DNA from: a virus
Strand: one strand, 5' to 3'
DNA length: 37,079 nt
Virus record (IMG/VR): IMGVR_UViG_3300032087_002697
Location: 1-37,079 of that record
Shown: piece by piece, positions 27,774-35,753 of the stretch
How the letters are laid out: the number at the start of each line of letters is the position of its first letter
Position numbering within the stretch: position 1 is the first letter of the stretch
Program-made: the position numbers and the translations under genes
Notes under the pieces: model-generated
The model's input: only the letters and a program-made list of their open reading frames with translations
The model's database searches: none
Told to the model about the DNA's origin: nothing

Positions 27774-28706
27774 TTATGCTGCTGCTCGATTCATAAGTTC
27801 ACGAAGAGCAAATACTCCTTGCTCTTTGTGCTTGCACTCACACATAATGTGCAGGGTGTGACCGTAAGTATCAGGCGCTGACCAGTATGAATCGGAGTGT
27901 GCCTGTGGTTTAATTTTGGTGCTGTTGTGCTCCTCAGCCCGTGACTGGGAGTAATGAACAACAGGGGTAACATCTTGTGGCCAAGTGCTCATGGCCAATT
28001 CCAATGCTTCGCGCTCTGTCTGCCCACCTGTGCAGAAACGATGGTGGTGGTAGTCGAATACAATAGGGATACCGATGCGAGAGTGAATATGATCAAACAA
28101 ATGCTTTGTGGACCACATTGATGCCTTATCATCATTCTCCACGGTCAAACGCTTCTGCGTGTTCTCGTTGAGGCGATAGAAGTTCTTACACCAACGCTTT
28201 GCTGTGCCCTCGAAGTCTCCACCGTATGTGCCGCCAACGTGAATGTTGATCTTAGCCCACGGTGTTGCTGGCAAGCCCATCAAGTCAAAGATCTCTGAGT
28301 GGTCATTCAATTCCTTGATGGTCTTCTCCACAACGCTCTGCTTTGGTGAACCCAGAACATTGAACGGGCCGGGATGTGTTGTGATACGCATACCGTGCTG
28401 TTTTGCAAAGTCACCGCACTTCTTGAGCGTAGCCTTGATCTCTTGATAATCAGGCAACTCCTCTAGGCGATACTCGGATGACCATGGAAACAAATTAGAT
28501 GTCAATCGGAAAAATGCAAACCCATGATCGAGATTCCATTGTAGAATCTTGTACAAGTCTTTGCAGTTCTGCAATCCTAGCTCTGATGCGTAGGGTAGCC
28601 CCTTCGCTCTAAATGTTCGTTGGATCATTCCCCGGTTCGTCGTAATCCGCTTGGACTTCGGCAGGTTGGAGAGTGTCATATTCATACATGCATAGCCTAA
28701 ATTCAT
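27774..28706 (-). CDS. uvdE: UV-damage endonuclease (UvdE/UVDE family)
   Basis: 310 residues, normal family length. Landmarks: MNLGYACMNMTLS, the TIM-barrel segments FFRLTSNLFPWSSEY, MRITTHPGPFNVLGSP, INIHVGGTYGG, RLTVENDDKASMW, GIPIVFDYHHHRF (metal-binding His) and VVHYSQSR. The enzyme nicks DNA 5' to UV photoproducts and other distortions, starting alternative excision repair. For a phage in sunlit water this repairs incoming or replicating genomes. It has its own promoter and an inverted repeat covering start codon and ribosome-binding site. Confidence 0.95.
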   Translation of the reverse strand: MNLGYACMNMTLSNLPKSKRITTNRGMIQRTFRAKGLPYASELGLQNCKDLYKILQWNLDHGFAFFRLTSNLFPWSSEYRLEELPDYQEIKATLKKCGDFAKQHGMRITTHPGPFNVLGSPKQSVVEKTIKELNDHSEIFDLMGLPATPWAKINIHVGGTYGGDFEGTAKRWCKNFYRLNENTQKRLTVENDDKASMWSTKHLFDHIHSRIGIPIVFDYHHHRFCTGGQTEREALELAMSTWPQDVTPVVHYSQSRAEEHNSTKIKPQAHSDSYWSAPDTYGHTLHIMCECKHKEQGVFALRELMNRAAA

Positions 28707-28753
28707 AGTGCCTCCTTTTTATAAATATATTATAACATAACTTGAGGCACTAT
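28705..28753 (-). promoter_or_regulatory. 10-bp inverted repeat spanning promoter and start codon of uvdE
   Basis: ATAGTGCCTC (28753-28744) and GAGGCACTAT (28714-28705) are perfect complements. The second arm contains the GGAG ribosome-binding site and the start codon. The first arm is upstream of the transcription start of the uvdE promoter and includes the stop codon of the polymerase gene. Only RNA reading through from the polymerase gene could form the hairpin. Confidence 0.6.
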
Positions 28754-28757
28754 GCAA
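28729..28757 (-). promoter_or_regulatory. sigma70-type promoter, TTGCAT-17-TATAAT
   Basis: -35 TTGCAT (28757-28752) inside the last codons of the polymerase gene, 17-nt spacer, -10 TATAAT (28734-28729), about 25 nt before the uvdE start. Confidence 0.75.
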
Positions 28758-31700
28758 GTGCTTTCCACGTTTTAAATGCTCGACCACGGGTAGAAAATCC
28801 CCATTCTGCACTATATTGCGGACGAATCATGTAAGGTTTATTTACCTGAATATTATCGCCACCGTTCAAATCGACACCCCAGCATCGAATCCGAATGTTG
28901 CTAGAGTTAGAATCGGTTGCCTCGACAATTAAATAGTCTTTGCCATTCTTAGTCTTCTTGGGCACGATCTTGCGCGGAATCAACCAAACGACCTGTAGGT
29001 CTGGATCGTACTCGGAGATAGGCGGGATTGCCATGGCATCGAGCTTGTTCATAATATCGTCATTGATAACTTTATTAATTGGGAACTGCCCGGTCAGATC
29101 AACCAGTGATTGAATCTTCTCTTCTTCAGTAAAGTCACCCTCTGGAGCATACAATTCGATATTCTCTTCAAGGTTCTTAACTTTCCGTGGCCGGTCTACT
29201 GCAACTGCTGACCAGAAGTGCTTCAAGCCAGTAAAGCGATTGTCCATCAACGGATTGAGAGCGCCAGAACGAACAAGGACATCAAGAGACTTTTTATTGA
29301 GTTTTGAATATCGCATCTCTTCATTGAAGATAAAATCTTCAATCGACTGGAACGGACGACCAATAAACACTTGATCAATCGCTGAATCACCCAGTCCCTT
29401 GATAGAAGTAAGCGGCTGAATCAAACGCTTGCCGTCTTCACTAATTTCCCAGACACGTCCAGAAGTGTTGATATTCAGTGGCTCAATCTCGAAACCAAAC
29501 TGCTTGGCAATTGCGATTGCCTTCTCTTTGCGCGTCTCAGGCTCTTTATCCAAGAACGCTGCCATCCAGCACTCTGGGTAGTAAGTCAGGAGCCATGCAC
29601 ACTGGAACGAGATCATAGAATACGACACAGCGTGTGACTTGTTGAAGCCGTAACCTGAGAAGTATTCGAAGGTCTGCCAAAGTCGTTCTGCTTCGGCTTC
29701 TCTCATGCCCTTCTCAATACAGCCTGCAATAAATTTACCATGCAGTGCCATCTTGACCTTGGCGGCTTTACCTGTGCCCTTCTTTGTTAGAACCTTGCGG
29801 AGCATGTTACCTTCATCAAGAGATAAGTCCTTACCCAGCTTGTGGGCCAACATAGCAATTTGCTCTTGGAAGATAAGGAAGCCGTTTGTCTCCTCAGTTA
29901 CTTCGCGGTGCATATCATTGATATACTTGACCATACCGGGATTGCTGCGAGTCTTCACAAAGTCCTTATCAACATTCGCTGACAGAGGACCGGGACGGAA
30001 GATAGAAGTAATAGCTGAGATATCAATTAGATTCTTCGGCTTAACTTGCTTACACAGGTTTTGTGCTCCAGACTCTGTGAACTGAAAGACTCCAGCCCAC
30101 TTGCCCTTTTGGAACACCGATTCGTAGACCTTCTGGTCATCAAAGTTGATGACATCAGGATGAAGATTCTTATTATAGTAATCCATAACATCCTTGAATG
30201 ATGGTTCTGCGACACCCTCATACCGATGCAGAACGTGACGAATCGCGCCCTCGATCATACGGAGAGTGGAGAGTCCCAGAAGGTCAAACTTGATAAAGCC
30301 CATAGGCTCTAGATGGCGAACATTCTGCCCTTCCGACCAAGGTGTCTGTCGGACATCCTTGGAAGAAATTAGCGGCATGTGATAGTCCAAATTCTCTGCA
30401 ATCACAACTCCACCAGCATGACGCGAACAAGAGCGCACTTGTCCATAGAGCGTATCAACGTGTGTTGCAACTTGCGGATACTTACGAAGGAAAGACTGTA
30501 GAGTCGTTGAGAACTCTTTAACTTCTTCGAAAGTTGGTGTGTAGACACCGGCCTTAATGCCGTGCTTCTTCTTAGCAGCGGTTGTGGCCTCGTACATCAT
30601 CTTTCCAGTGACGGCGTTAACCTCTTGGAAAGGAATATCGTAAAGTTTAGAAATATCTTTAATTAGCGATTTCAACTGGAGGGTGTTCCAGTTAGAGATC
30701 GGGGCTACAACATCATTGCCCCACTTCTCTACTAGAAGTTCTTTCAGTTCCATTGGCTCGGCTACATCGTAGTCAATATCTGGATAGTCAGTCGCATCAG
30801 CACGAAGGAAACGTGCAAACTGAAGTCCATACTTGAGAGGATCGACTTGTGTAATGTCCAGCGCATAAGCGACTAGTGAGCCAGCAGCAGAACCACGACC
30901 GGGACCAGAAAGCATAACTTCATTAGTGATGGTTGTAATTTCATTCATGGTCAAGAAATACTTAGAGAAACCACGATCTGCGATAACAGAAAGCTCCATC
31001 TCTAGACGCTCAGTATACTCTGAGTCCTCATGCAGGTTCTTGGCTCGCAGCCCTTCAAAACAAAACTTACGAAGGGCAGAATCTGCTGTCTCGCCAACCG
31101 GAATCACAAAGTCAGGCAGACGAACAGTGTTATCTGGCATAAATTTATCGATTCGCTCATGAGCGATCTGATATGTTGTGACCAGAGAGTCGTACACCAG
31201 TCGATCATCATACTCGACGCCACACTGCTCCGAATACTTCTTATAGGACTCCCACATCTGGTTGCCATTCTTAGGATACAATTCGTATCCAATCTCGTCT
31301 ACGTCCACAGGAAGCTCACTGTCTTCTGCCCACTGCGGGCGACCTTTGCCAAGCCAGCCAAGACGCTTGTAGAGTTCACGATCTTTCCAAGCAGTAGGAT
31401 TCGGATAGTGTGAGTCAGCCGTTGAAATAAGCTTGAGATTAAACTCTTCTGCAATTTGAATGATATATTTGTTAAGCTCATGCTGCTCAGGAATGTTATT
31501 CCACTGTAGCTCGCCGTACCAACGGTCGCCAAAGATAGATTGCATCCGCGCTGTGACGCTCCTCATGGCCTCTAGAACAGCTTCGCTACCTTGCTCCCGG
31601 TTCTCCCAGTAGCAGCCAGCGTAAACGCCTCCAAGGCACGCAGAGGACGCAATGATACCCTCGTTGTACTTCTCCAACAAGTCAAAGTCGATACGAGGGT

Positions 31701-32181
31701 ATCGATAGAAGTTCTCGGACTGATATGACTCCGAGATCAATTTAAACAGGTTATTCAAGCCCTTTTGATTCTGAACCAAAAGAACAAGATGCCGACGGCG
31801 ATTAAGAATATTCCGGGCCGCTTTCTTAGAAGCAGCCTCGTCTTCAACAGTCGCACCAGAAGTTTCTTCTTTCTTCGCGGCGCGAGCTGCCTTCTTGTCC
31901 TGCATAATTTTATCATATTCTTTTCGCCATTCGGCAACTGACGGGATAAAATAAGCTTCACAGCCAAAAATAGGCTTAAACTCCTTCCCTTCGGCTTGCA
32001 TTTTCTTGGCATGCAGAACTTGCCAAGCCAAACCGTTCATATTGCCATGGTCCGTAAGTGCCAATGCATCCATGCCATTATCATAGGCAAAGTTCATGTG
32101 CTCCTGCGGATAACCAAGGCCATCGAAAATAGAGCCTGCAACGCTGTGCGCGTGCAGACCGACAAATGGAATCTTGCTCAT
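28750..32181 (-). CDS. dnaE: DNA polymerase III alpha subunit (family C)
   Basis: 1143 residues, close to bacterial DnaE length. The PHP domain is at residues 6-260 (GLHAHSVAGSIFDG, ALTDHGNMNG, TADSHYPNP). The polymerase core holds GPGRGSAAGSLVAYAL (427-441) and the catalytic PDIDYD (D468, D470). Then come RHAGGVVIAE, FQFTESGAQNLCKQVKP, RPGPLSAN, GYGFNKSHAVSYS and a helix-hairpin-helix region (LIQPLTSIKGLG). An OB-fold-like C-terminus follows (VVWLIPRKIVPKKTKNG). No separate proofreading exonuclease is seen in this window; the PHP domain keeps several metal-binding His/Asp and could proofread. It is probably the phage replicative polymerase. GGGGGT precedes the ATG. Confidence 0.97.
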   Translation of the reverse strand: MSKIPFVGLHAHSVAGSIFDGLGYPQEHMNFAYDNGMDALALTDHGNMNGLAWQVLHAKKMQAEGKEFKPIFGCEAYFIPSVAEWRKEYDKIMQDKKAARAAKKEETSGATVEDEAASKKAARNILNRRRHLVLLVQNQKGLNNLFKLISESYQSENFYRYPRIDFDLLEKYNEGIIASSACLGGVYAGCYWENREQGSEAVLEAMRSVTARMQSIFGDRWYGELQWNNIPEQHELNKYIIQIAEEFNLKLISTADSHYPNPTAWKDRELYKRLGWLGKGRPQWAEDSELPVDVDEIGYELYPKNGNQMWESYKKYSEQCGVEYDDRLVYDSLVTTYQIAHERIDKFMPDNTVRLPDFVIPVGETADSALRKFCFEGLRAKNLHEDSEYTERLEMELSVIADRGFSKYFLTMNEITTITNEVMLSGPGRGSAAGSLVAYALDITQVDPLKYGLQFARFLRADATDYPDIDYDVAEPMELKELLVEKWGNDVVAPISNWNTLQLKSLIKDISKLYDIPFQEVNAVTGKMMYEATTAAKKKHGIKAGVYTPTFEEVKEFSTTLQSFLRKYPQVATHVDTLYGQVRSCSRHAGGVVIAENLDYHMPLISSKDVRQTPWSEGQNVRHLEPMGFIKFDLLGLSTLRMIEGAIRHVLHRYEGVAEPSFKDVMDYYNKNLHPDVINFDDQKVYESVFQKGKWAGVFQFTESGAQNLCKQVKPKNLIDISAITSIFRPGPLSANVDKDFVKTRSNPGMVKYINDMHREVTEETNGFLIFQEQIAMLAHKLGKDLSLDEGNMLRKVLTKKGTGKAAKVKMALHGKFIAGCIEKGMREAEAERLWQTFEYFSGYGFNKSHAVSYSMISFQCAWLLTYYPECWMAAFLDKEPETRKEKAIAIAKQFGFEIEPLNINTSGRVWEISEDGKRLIQPLTSIKGLGDSAIDQVFIGRPFQSIEDFIFNEEMRYSKLNKKSLDVLVRSGALNPLMDNRFTGLKHFWSAVAVDRPRKVKNLEENIELYAPEGDFTEEEKIQSLVDLTGQFPINKVINDDIMNKLDAMAIPPISEYDPDLQVVWLIPRKIVPKKTKNGKDYLIVEATDSNSSNIRIRCWGVDLNGGDNIQVNKPYMIRPQYSAEWGFSTRGRAFKTWKALA

Positions 32182-32198
32182 ATTTACCCCCTGTTTAT

Positions 32199-32227
32199 AT
32201 TCTAAGCGTTTTTGATTGCGTTGTCAA
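32199..32227 (-). promoter_or_regulatory. sigma70-type promoter of the polymerase gene, TTGACA-17-TAGAAT
   Basis: -35 TTGACA (32227-32222) and -10 TAGAAT (32204-32199) at 17-nt spacing, lying in the last codons of the 61-aa gene and about 18 nt before the polymerase start. Confidence 0.65.
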
Positions 32228-32387
32228 CAATTTTCATGACATTATCAATTGTCTCACGATGTTCGTGTGGAAACGTAAGATTCATGATGTCAGAACGAAC
32301 ACGGCCCAGCGCCATCTCAAGTTTTTGCTGTCGTGTCTTGGCTTGCTCCAACTTTTCAAAAAGCTGCATTTTAGTCATTGTCGCCAT
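32202..32387 (-). CDS. small coiled-coil protein (61 aa)
   Basis: 61 residues, MATMTKMQLFEKLEQAKTRQ, helical with heptad leucines, ending IVDNAIKNA. It overlaps the upstream gene by 17 nt and carries the polymerase promoter in its 3' end. A small partner of the polymerase is conceivable only from position. No family recognised. Confidence 0.65.
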   Translation of the reverse strand: MATMTKMQLFEKLEQAKTRQQKLEMALGRVRSDIMNLTFPHEHRETIDNVMKIVDNAIKNA

Positions 32388-33225
32388 TATCTACTCCTAT
32401 TGGGTTAAGTTCTCTATACGAGATAATTAGTTTGCCGGGATGTCGCATTTCGTTTTTCTCCTCAGATGCAAGAAACTCACAATACGAATCCCAGTTGTCT
32501 ATTTTGTGATACCAAGGGATCTCTTGCCCCTCACTATCTATTATAACACACTTGAACACTTTGTCAAGGGAAAAGTTATCCCTGAAGTATTCTTTTTCAT
32601 TGTCCAGTTCTTGCCCGAACAATAAACTGTTTTCAATCTTCTGGAACTTTTCTTTGATCGAATCAAATTGTTCAGAGTTGAATGTAAAGCCTAGAAAGTC
32701 GCCAGTAGCCACAGATTTGTTGTTATGCGTGAGAAAGAAGTTTTCTTTTTTAATTATCTCGACACGATGCGGTCTCAGCGAACTAGGTGGGTAAACTGCA
32801 TGCGGAAATGCCACATAAAACAAAGATGGCTCCAACCACTTACTTATACCAGCGCCAATTGACTTGGCCACCGAAGCTCCCCTCATGATTGACCACGATA
32901 TACAGTATTCTTTGTTCTTGTGTTCAAGCGGACATGGAACATAAAAGATTGGGAGCAAAGTTCTCTTATTAGACGGGAATCTTACCTTTCGTTTTAGCCA
33001 AACTGGGTCTTGGATGTAGTCGCCTAAGCGGTGCCTGATAAGTGGAGTAGTGTCGTCGTTAGCGACAATCCAAATTGTCTTACAGCCCGCATATGCACAT
33101 TCCAAAACAGCGCGCTCCACGGCATAATAGTTTGGAGCAATCGGCATCAAGCTATCATGCCAGTCCATCCTAAAATCCATGGGCTCCGTAACAAGTGGAA
33201 CGATGCCAATCATGTGTTTAGTCAA
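32371..33225 (-). CDS. conserved marine-phage protein, nucleotidyl/glycosyltransferase-like (284 aa)
   Basis: 284 residues. The N-terminal half (MIGIVPLVTEP, MDWHDSLMPIAPNYYAVERA, VLECAYAGCKTIWIVANDD, LIRHRLGDYIQDPVW) is a conserved family of marine phages. It has the look of a GT-A nucleotide-sugar transferase (an 'ERAVxECAxAGCxxIWIVxND' segment like the start of sugar nucleotidyltransferases). No confirmed substrate. A TTG at 33225 is 4 nt after GAGG and overlaps the previous stop; an ATG at 33213 is the alternative. A promoter-like sequence lies inside the gene (32540-32567). Confidence 0.7.
   Translation of the reverse strand: MTKHMIGIVPLVTEPMDFRMDWHDSLMPIAPNYYAVERAVLECAYAGCKTIWIVANDDTTPLIRHRLGDYIQDPVWLKRKVRFPSNKRTLLPIFYVPCPLEHKNKEYCISWSIMRGASVAKSIGAGISKWLEPSLFYVAFPHAVYPPSSLRPHRVEIIKKENFFLTHNNKSVATGDFLGFTFNSEQFDSIKEKFQKIENSLLFGQELDNEKEYFRDNFSLDKVFKCVIIDSEGQEIPWYHKIDNWDSYCEFLASEEKNEMRHPGKLIISYRELNPIGVDNGDND
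32540..32567 (-). promoter_or_regulatory. intragenic sigma70-like promoter, TTGACA-16-TATAAT
   Basis: Perfect -35 (32567-32562) and -10 (32545-32540) hexamers with a 16-nt spacer inside the coding sequence of the 284-aa gene. It could give extra transcription of the 61-aa gene and polymerase. Confidence 0.6.
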
Positions 33226-34085
33226 AATGCCTCGCTTATCTTAGATAAATAGCCTTTGGGCAAACTTAATTGCTGCACAAGTTGATCTGTGGTATCGTGA
33301 TTGAACTCAAATCTATCGTCAGGCTGATAATATCTCTTTGCATCACTCTCAATGACTCTCTGGGCTGGTTCTACTTTTACAGAATAGTATTTATATCTTT
33401 CTGGGTTGTTGACGTCCCGACCGTTGCGTGCTCCCCTAATGCCAGCCTCTTTCATCATTTCCGTGACTTTAAATTTGACCATCGTGTCAGAAAAGTTGAA
33501 ATCATTGACCTCTTCGTCTGTAAGATAAGATATGGCAACCAAATCTTTTAGATTTCGATTATCTGAGCGGTCTGTTGGATAAAAGATAATCTCTTTTACA
33601 AAGTCTTCATCAGAGTGGAGATGTAATACACTATGGCTACATCCACTACGAACGTTGACCCAATCAAGAACTCTATTTTTGCCTTTCGTTTCCTTTTTGA
33701 TTCGAGGTAGGCCTGATACTTTTTCATCGTCGAAGATCACCAATTTATTAAAGTTAAATTTTACATTTCTAGAATGTTTTGTGATAACCGATAGCTGGTT
33801 ATCCTCCACCCTTGCACTTGCGGCGTTATCTGCCATCGGTAGTAGACCAGAAAGGCCTAGAAAAAAGTGCAATCTGGCCCACAACTCGCTTTTTCTGTGA
33901 TTTTGGTCTGGATTTACGCCTAAAACCCTTAAATTTTCATGTTTTAGCTTATCGAACCTGAATGGAACTCGCTTTTCAATGTAAATGACTGGTAGTTCAT
34001 TGTTGTATGCGTATAAAAATGCCTCTAGTGTGCCGCCTATGACAATTATATCTTTGTCATAAACATGACGCTCTAAATTAGGCAT
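33222..34085 (-). CDS. conserved marine-phage protein with Rossmann-like N-terminus (287 aa)
   Basis: 287 residues from the ATG at 34085, which overlaps the stop of the upstream gene (TAATG); an upstream TTG is less likely. The N-terminus (IIVIGGTLEAFLYAYNN, LPVIYIEKRVPF) resembles a dinucleotide-binding beta-alpha-beta unit. Conserved hallmarks follow: SVITKHSRNVKFNFNKLVIF, VLDWVNVRSG, VAISYLTDEEVNDF, MMKEAGIRGARNGRD, RYKYYSVKVEPAQR. I know this combination from cyanophages and similar phages, next to the homolog of the preceding family, so the pair probably works together. Function unknown. Confidence 0.75.
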   Translation of the reverse strand: MPNLERHVYDKDIIVIGGTLEAFLYAYNNELPVIYIEKRVPFRFDKLKHENLRVLGVNPDQNHRKSELWARLHFFLGLSGLLPMADNAASARVEDNQLSVITKHSRNVKFNFNKLVIFDDEKVSGLPRIKKETKGKNRVLDWVNVRSGCSHSVLHLHSDEDFVKEIIFYPTDRSDNRNLKDLVAISYLTDEEVNDFNFSDTMVKFKVTEMMKEAGIRGARNGRDVNNPERYKYYSVKVEPAQRVIESDAKRYYQPDDRFEFNHDTTDQLVQQLSLPKGYLSKISEAF

Positions 34086-34543
34086 TAAATTACCATTAAC
34101 AGACAAGCCACAGCATTATTAGCACAATGAGCAACGATTGACGATCTAATATCGCCTGTTTCTAGCCGAAGCCATCCCAAGAACAAGCTCAGAGGCAGTA
34201 AACCAAGAACATGAAGCGGCTCAAGGTGAACCAGCGCAAATAAAATCGATGTAAAGACCCATGTTCTCTCAGGGGACAGATATTTAGATACCAATCCCCA
34301 GCCCCACTCACGGAAAATCAACTCTTCAATTGGAGGGATAACGAAGATGATAAACATAAATAAGATCGCTTGCAATGGGCCGATACCATTGGCAAAAAAC
34401 TCAGAAACAATTCCAAGCTCTTGTGGCTTAAGGCTTGGAAATGCCTGTGCTAGCTTTGTGACCGCTAGCGATGGAATAAGGCTAATTGTTGCACCACCTA
34501 AAAGCGCCACCGTATAAGGGGTTGGGATAAATCGCTTAATCAT
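34085..34543 (-). CDS. CPBP-family intramembrane metalloprotease (CAAX protease-like)
   Basis: 152 residues with four to five hydrophobic helices and the three CPBP motifs: EELIFREW (E73, E74, R78), LFALVHLEP (H106), and AHCANNA (H139, N143). These membrane proteases process prenylated proteins in eukaryotes and have roles in bacteriocin immunity in bacteria. In a phage the target is unknown; modifying host membrane proteins or exclusion of other phages are possibilities. It is coupled to both neighbours (ATGA and TAATG). Confidence 0.85.
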   Translation of the reverse strand: MIKRFIPTPYTVALLGGATISLIPSLAVTKLAQAFPSLKPQELGIVSEFFANGIGPLQAILFMFIIFVIPPIEELIFREWGWGLVSKYLSPERTWVFTSILFALVHLEPLHVLGLLPLSLFLGWLRLETGDIRSSIVAHCANNAVACLLMVI

Positions 34544-34881
34544 GATGATTTAACCAACTTTTGGATCTGAAGGCGGATCTTATCATATTGACTGCGTAAG
34601 ATATCGACCTCTCTGTGGAGAACTTCGATCCTGCCCTCGCTGGTCGAGCCAAACTTCATCAAGTCGTCACAACCTCCGATAAACTTGTTTCCCAAAAATA
34701 CCACTGGGACTGTTGTTTGACCAGTATCTTCAATAATCATCTGGCGCAAGTTGTCATCCTTCGACACCTCAATTGTGTGTAGACTAGCACCTAGTTCGTT
34801 CGTTACATAGTCTCGCGCTTTAATACAATAAGGGCATGTGTCCTTGATGTACATCTTAAAGACCGTTTCTTCAGTTCGCAT
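34540..34881 (-). CDS. glutaredoxin with C-terminal coiled coil
   Basis: 113 residues. The thioredoxin-fold glutaredoxin domain (1-75) has the redox motif CPYC (C16, C19), the cis-Pro TVPVVF and the glutathione-site GGCDD. A helical extension (LHREVDILRSQYDKIRLQIQ) of about 30 residues is added. T4-like phages use glutaredoxin/thioredoxin (NrdC) to reduce ribonucleotide reductase; no reductase gene lies in this window. It overlaps the previous gene by 11 nt. Confidence 0.9.
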   Translation of the reverse strand: MRTEETVFKMYIKDTCPYCIKARDYVTNELGASLHTIEVSKDDNLRQMIIEDTGQTTVPVVFLGNKFIGGCDDLMKFGSTSEGRIEVLHREVDILRSQYDKIRLQIQKLVKSS

Positions 34882-35362
34882 TTTTCTTTCTCCTGTCTAT
34901 TTTTAAAAAAGACAAATATTCGTCTGGGAGGTTATCATAGTAATTAGTTTTTTGAAGTGTTTTACTAGCTCGATTTAACACTTTTCGATGGGCCACGTTA
35001 ACCATGAAATACGGACTAAGTGATCGTGGGTTATATCCCTCGACTGCCACATCGTCGTTCGGGTTAAAACATATGTTTTTATATTGTTTGAGACCCTTGA
35101 ATTTTAACAATTTGTTTACAAAGACTTGAAATTGCTTTGTCTGATCAGCAGGTATATCCTCTTTGATAATAAACACTGCACTTTCGAAATTTGATTCTTC
35201 AAAATCTTCGATTAATTGTGATAGACCTTTTTCTCCGACCTCGGCTATCATCAACTTTTGAGAATCCAGTTCAGGACCGGCAAAAGGGCAGACAGCCTTT
35301 CCGCCAAACTCAGAACGCCTTTCACGAAGAACAGAGTTTATGTAGTCCTCAACTAGCTTCAC
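34871..35362 (-). CDS. conserved phage hypothetical protein (163 aa)
   Basis: 163 residues from a GTG at 35362 that overlaps the stop of the gene before it (GTGA). Conserved marks are KAVCPFAGPELDSQKLMI, SAVFIIKEDIPADQTKQF, ICFNPNDDVAVEGYNP, RSLSPYFMVNVAHRKVLNRA, LQKTNYYDNLPDEYLSFL. The 'VCPF' and 'SLxPYFMxNVA' segments recall DUF1415-type proteins and marine-phage homologs. No catalytic site is assigned. Confidence 0.7.
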   Translation of the reverse strand: MKLVEDYINSVLRERRSEFGGKAVCPFAGPELDSQKLMIAEVGEKGLSQLIEDFEESNFESAVFIIKEDIPADQTKQFQVFVNKLLKFKGLKQYKNICFNPNDDVAVEGYNPRSLSPYFMVNVAHRKVLNRASKTLQKTNYYDNLPDEYLSFLKIDRRKKNAN

Positions 35363-35565
35363 TGATCGCCCCAATTAGACCGCAAATACTCTTTAGCGTC
35401 GCGGGCTTCTGCCCCGTAGTTCGCCCACTTGGCAATCTCGTCAATAACTTCACTGTGGTCGGCAATCGCAACTGCCTTATAAAGATAAAGTTCAATTGTT
35501 GCTTGTGCCTTTGCTTCCTTTGCTTCCAGTCCCTTAATGGCTGCTTTCAACATTTTGTTTCTCAT
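35359..35565 (-). CDS. small helical hypothetical protein (68 aa)
   Basis: 68 residues, MRNKMLKAAIKGLEAKEAKA at the start, fully helical, ending YLRSNWGDQ. GGAAGG precedes the ATG, which overlaps the upstream stop (ATGA). Similar short proteins occur in T4-like phages; function unknown. Confidence 0.7.
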   Translation of the reverse strand: MRNKMLKAAIKGLEAKEAKAQATIELYLYKAVAIADHSEVIDEIAKWANYGAEARDAKEYLRSNWGDQ

Positions 35566-35753
35566 TTGTCCTTCCTATTATCAATATATTTGCCTTCCTT
35601 ATCCAAAGGCTTTAGGTTCTCTGGAAGGGCGAAGTTCTCTATGACCCTACCAGTGGGCAGTTCATAACGAACATAGAAAGCCTTTTTGACAATCACGCCC
35701 TTTGCTCCCTCTATACCATAATCAGTATACTGAACCTTGTCACCGACTTTCAT
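35562..35753 (-). CDS. small SH3/KOW-like protein (63 aa)
   Basis: 63 residues. MKVGDKVQYTDYGIEGAKGV then FYVRYELPTGRVIENFALPE and LKPLD outline a five-strand SH3-like barrel common in small phage proteins. A Lys-rich tail follows. The ATG overlaps the end of the DUF4385 gene by 14 nt, with GGAGAGCG upstream. Function unknown. Confidence 0.7.
   Translation of the reverse strand: MKVGDKVQYTDYGIEGAKGVIVKKAFYVRYELPTGRVIENFALPENLKPLDKEGKYIDNRKDK

Noticed and set aside
28719-28728. TATAAATA on the plus strand as a T4-type late promoter
   Set aside because: It points against all neighbouring genes and coincides with the AT-rich region around the uvdE -10 box.
18859-32181. GroEL and DnaE as evidence for a bacterial chromosome
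   Set aside because: The surrounding genes are phage families, packing is phage-like, GroEL lacks its tail and partner, and no host housekeeping genes are present.
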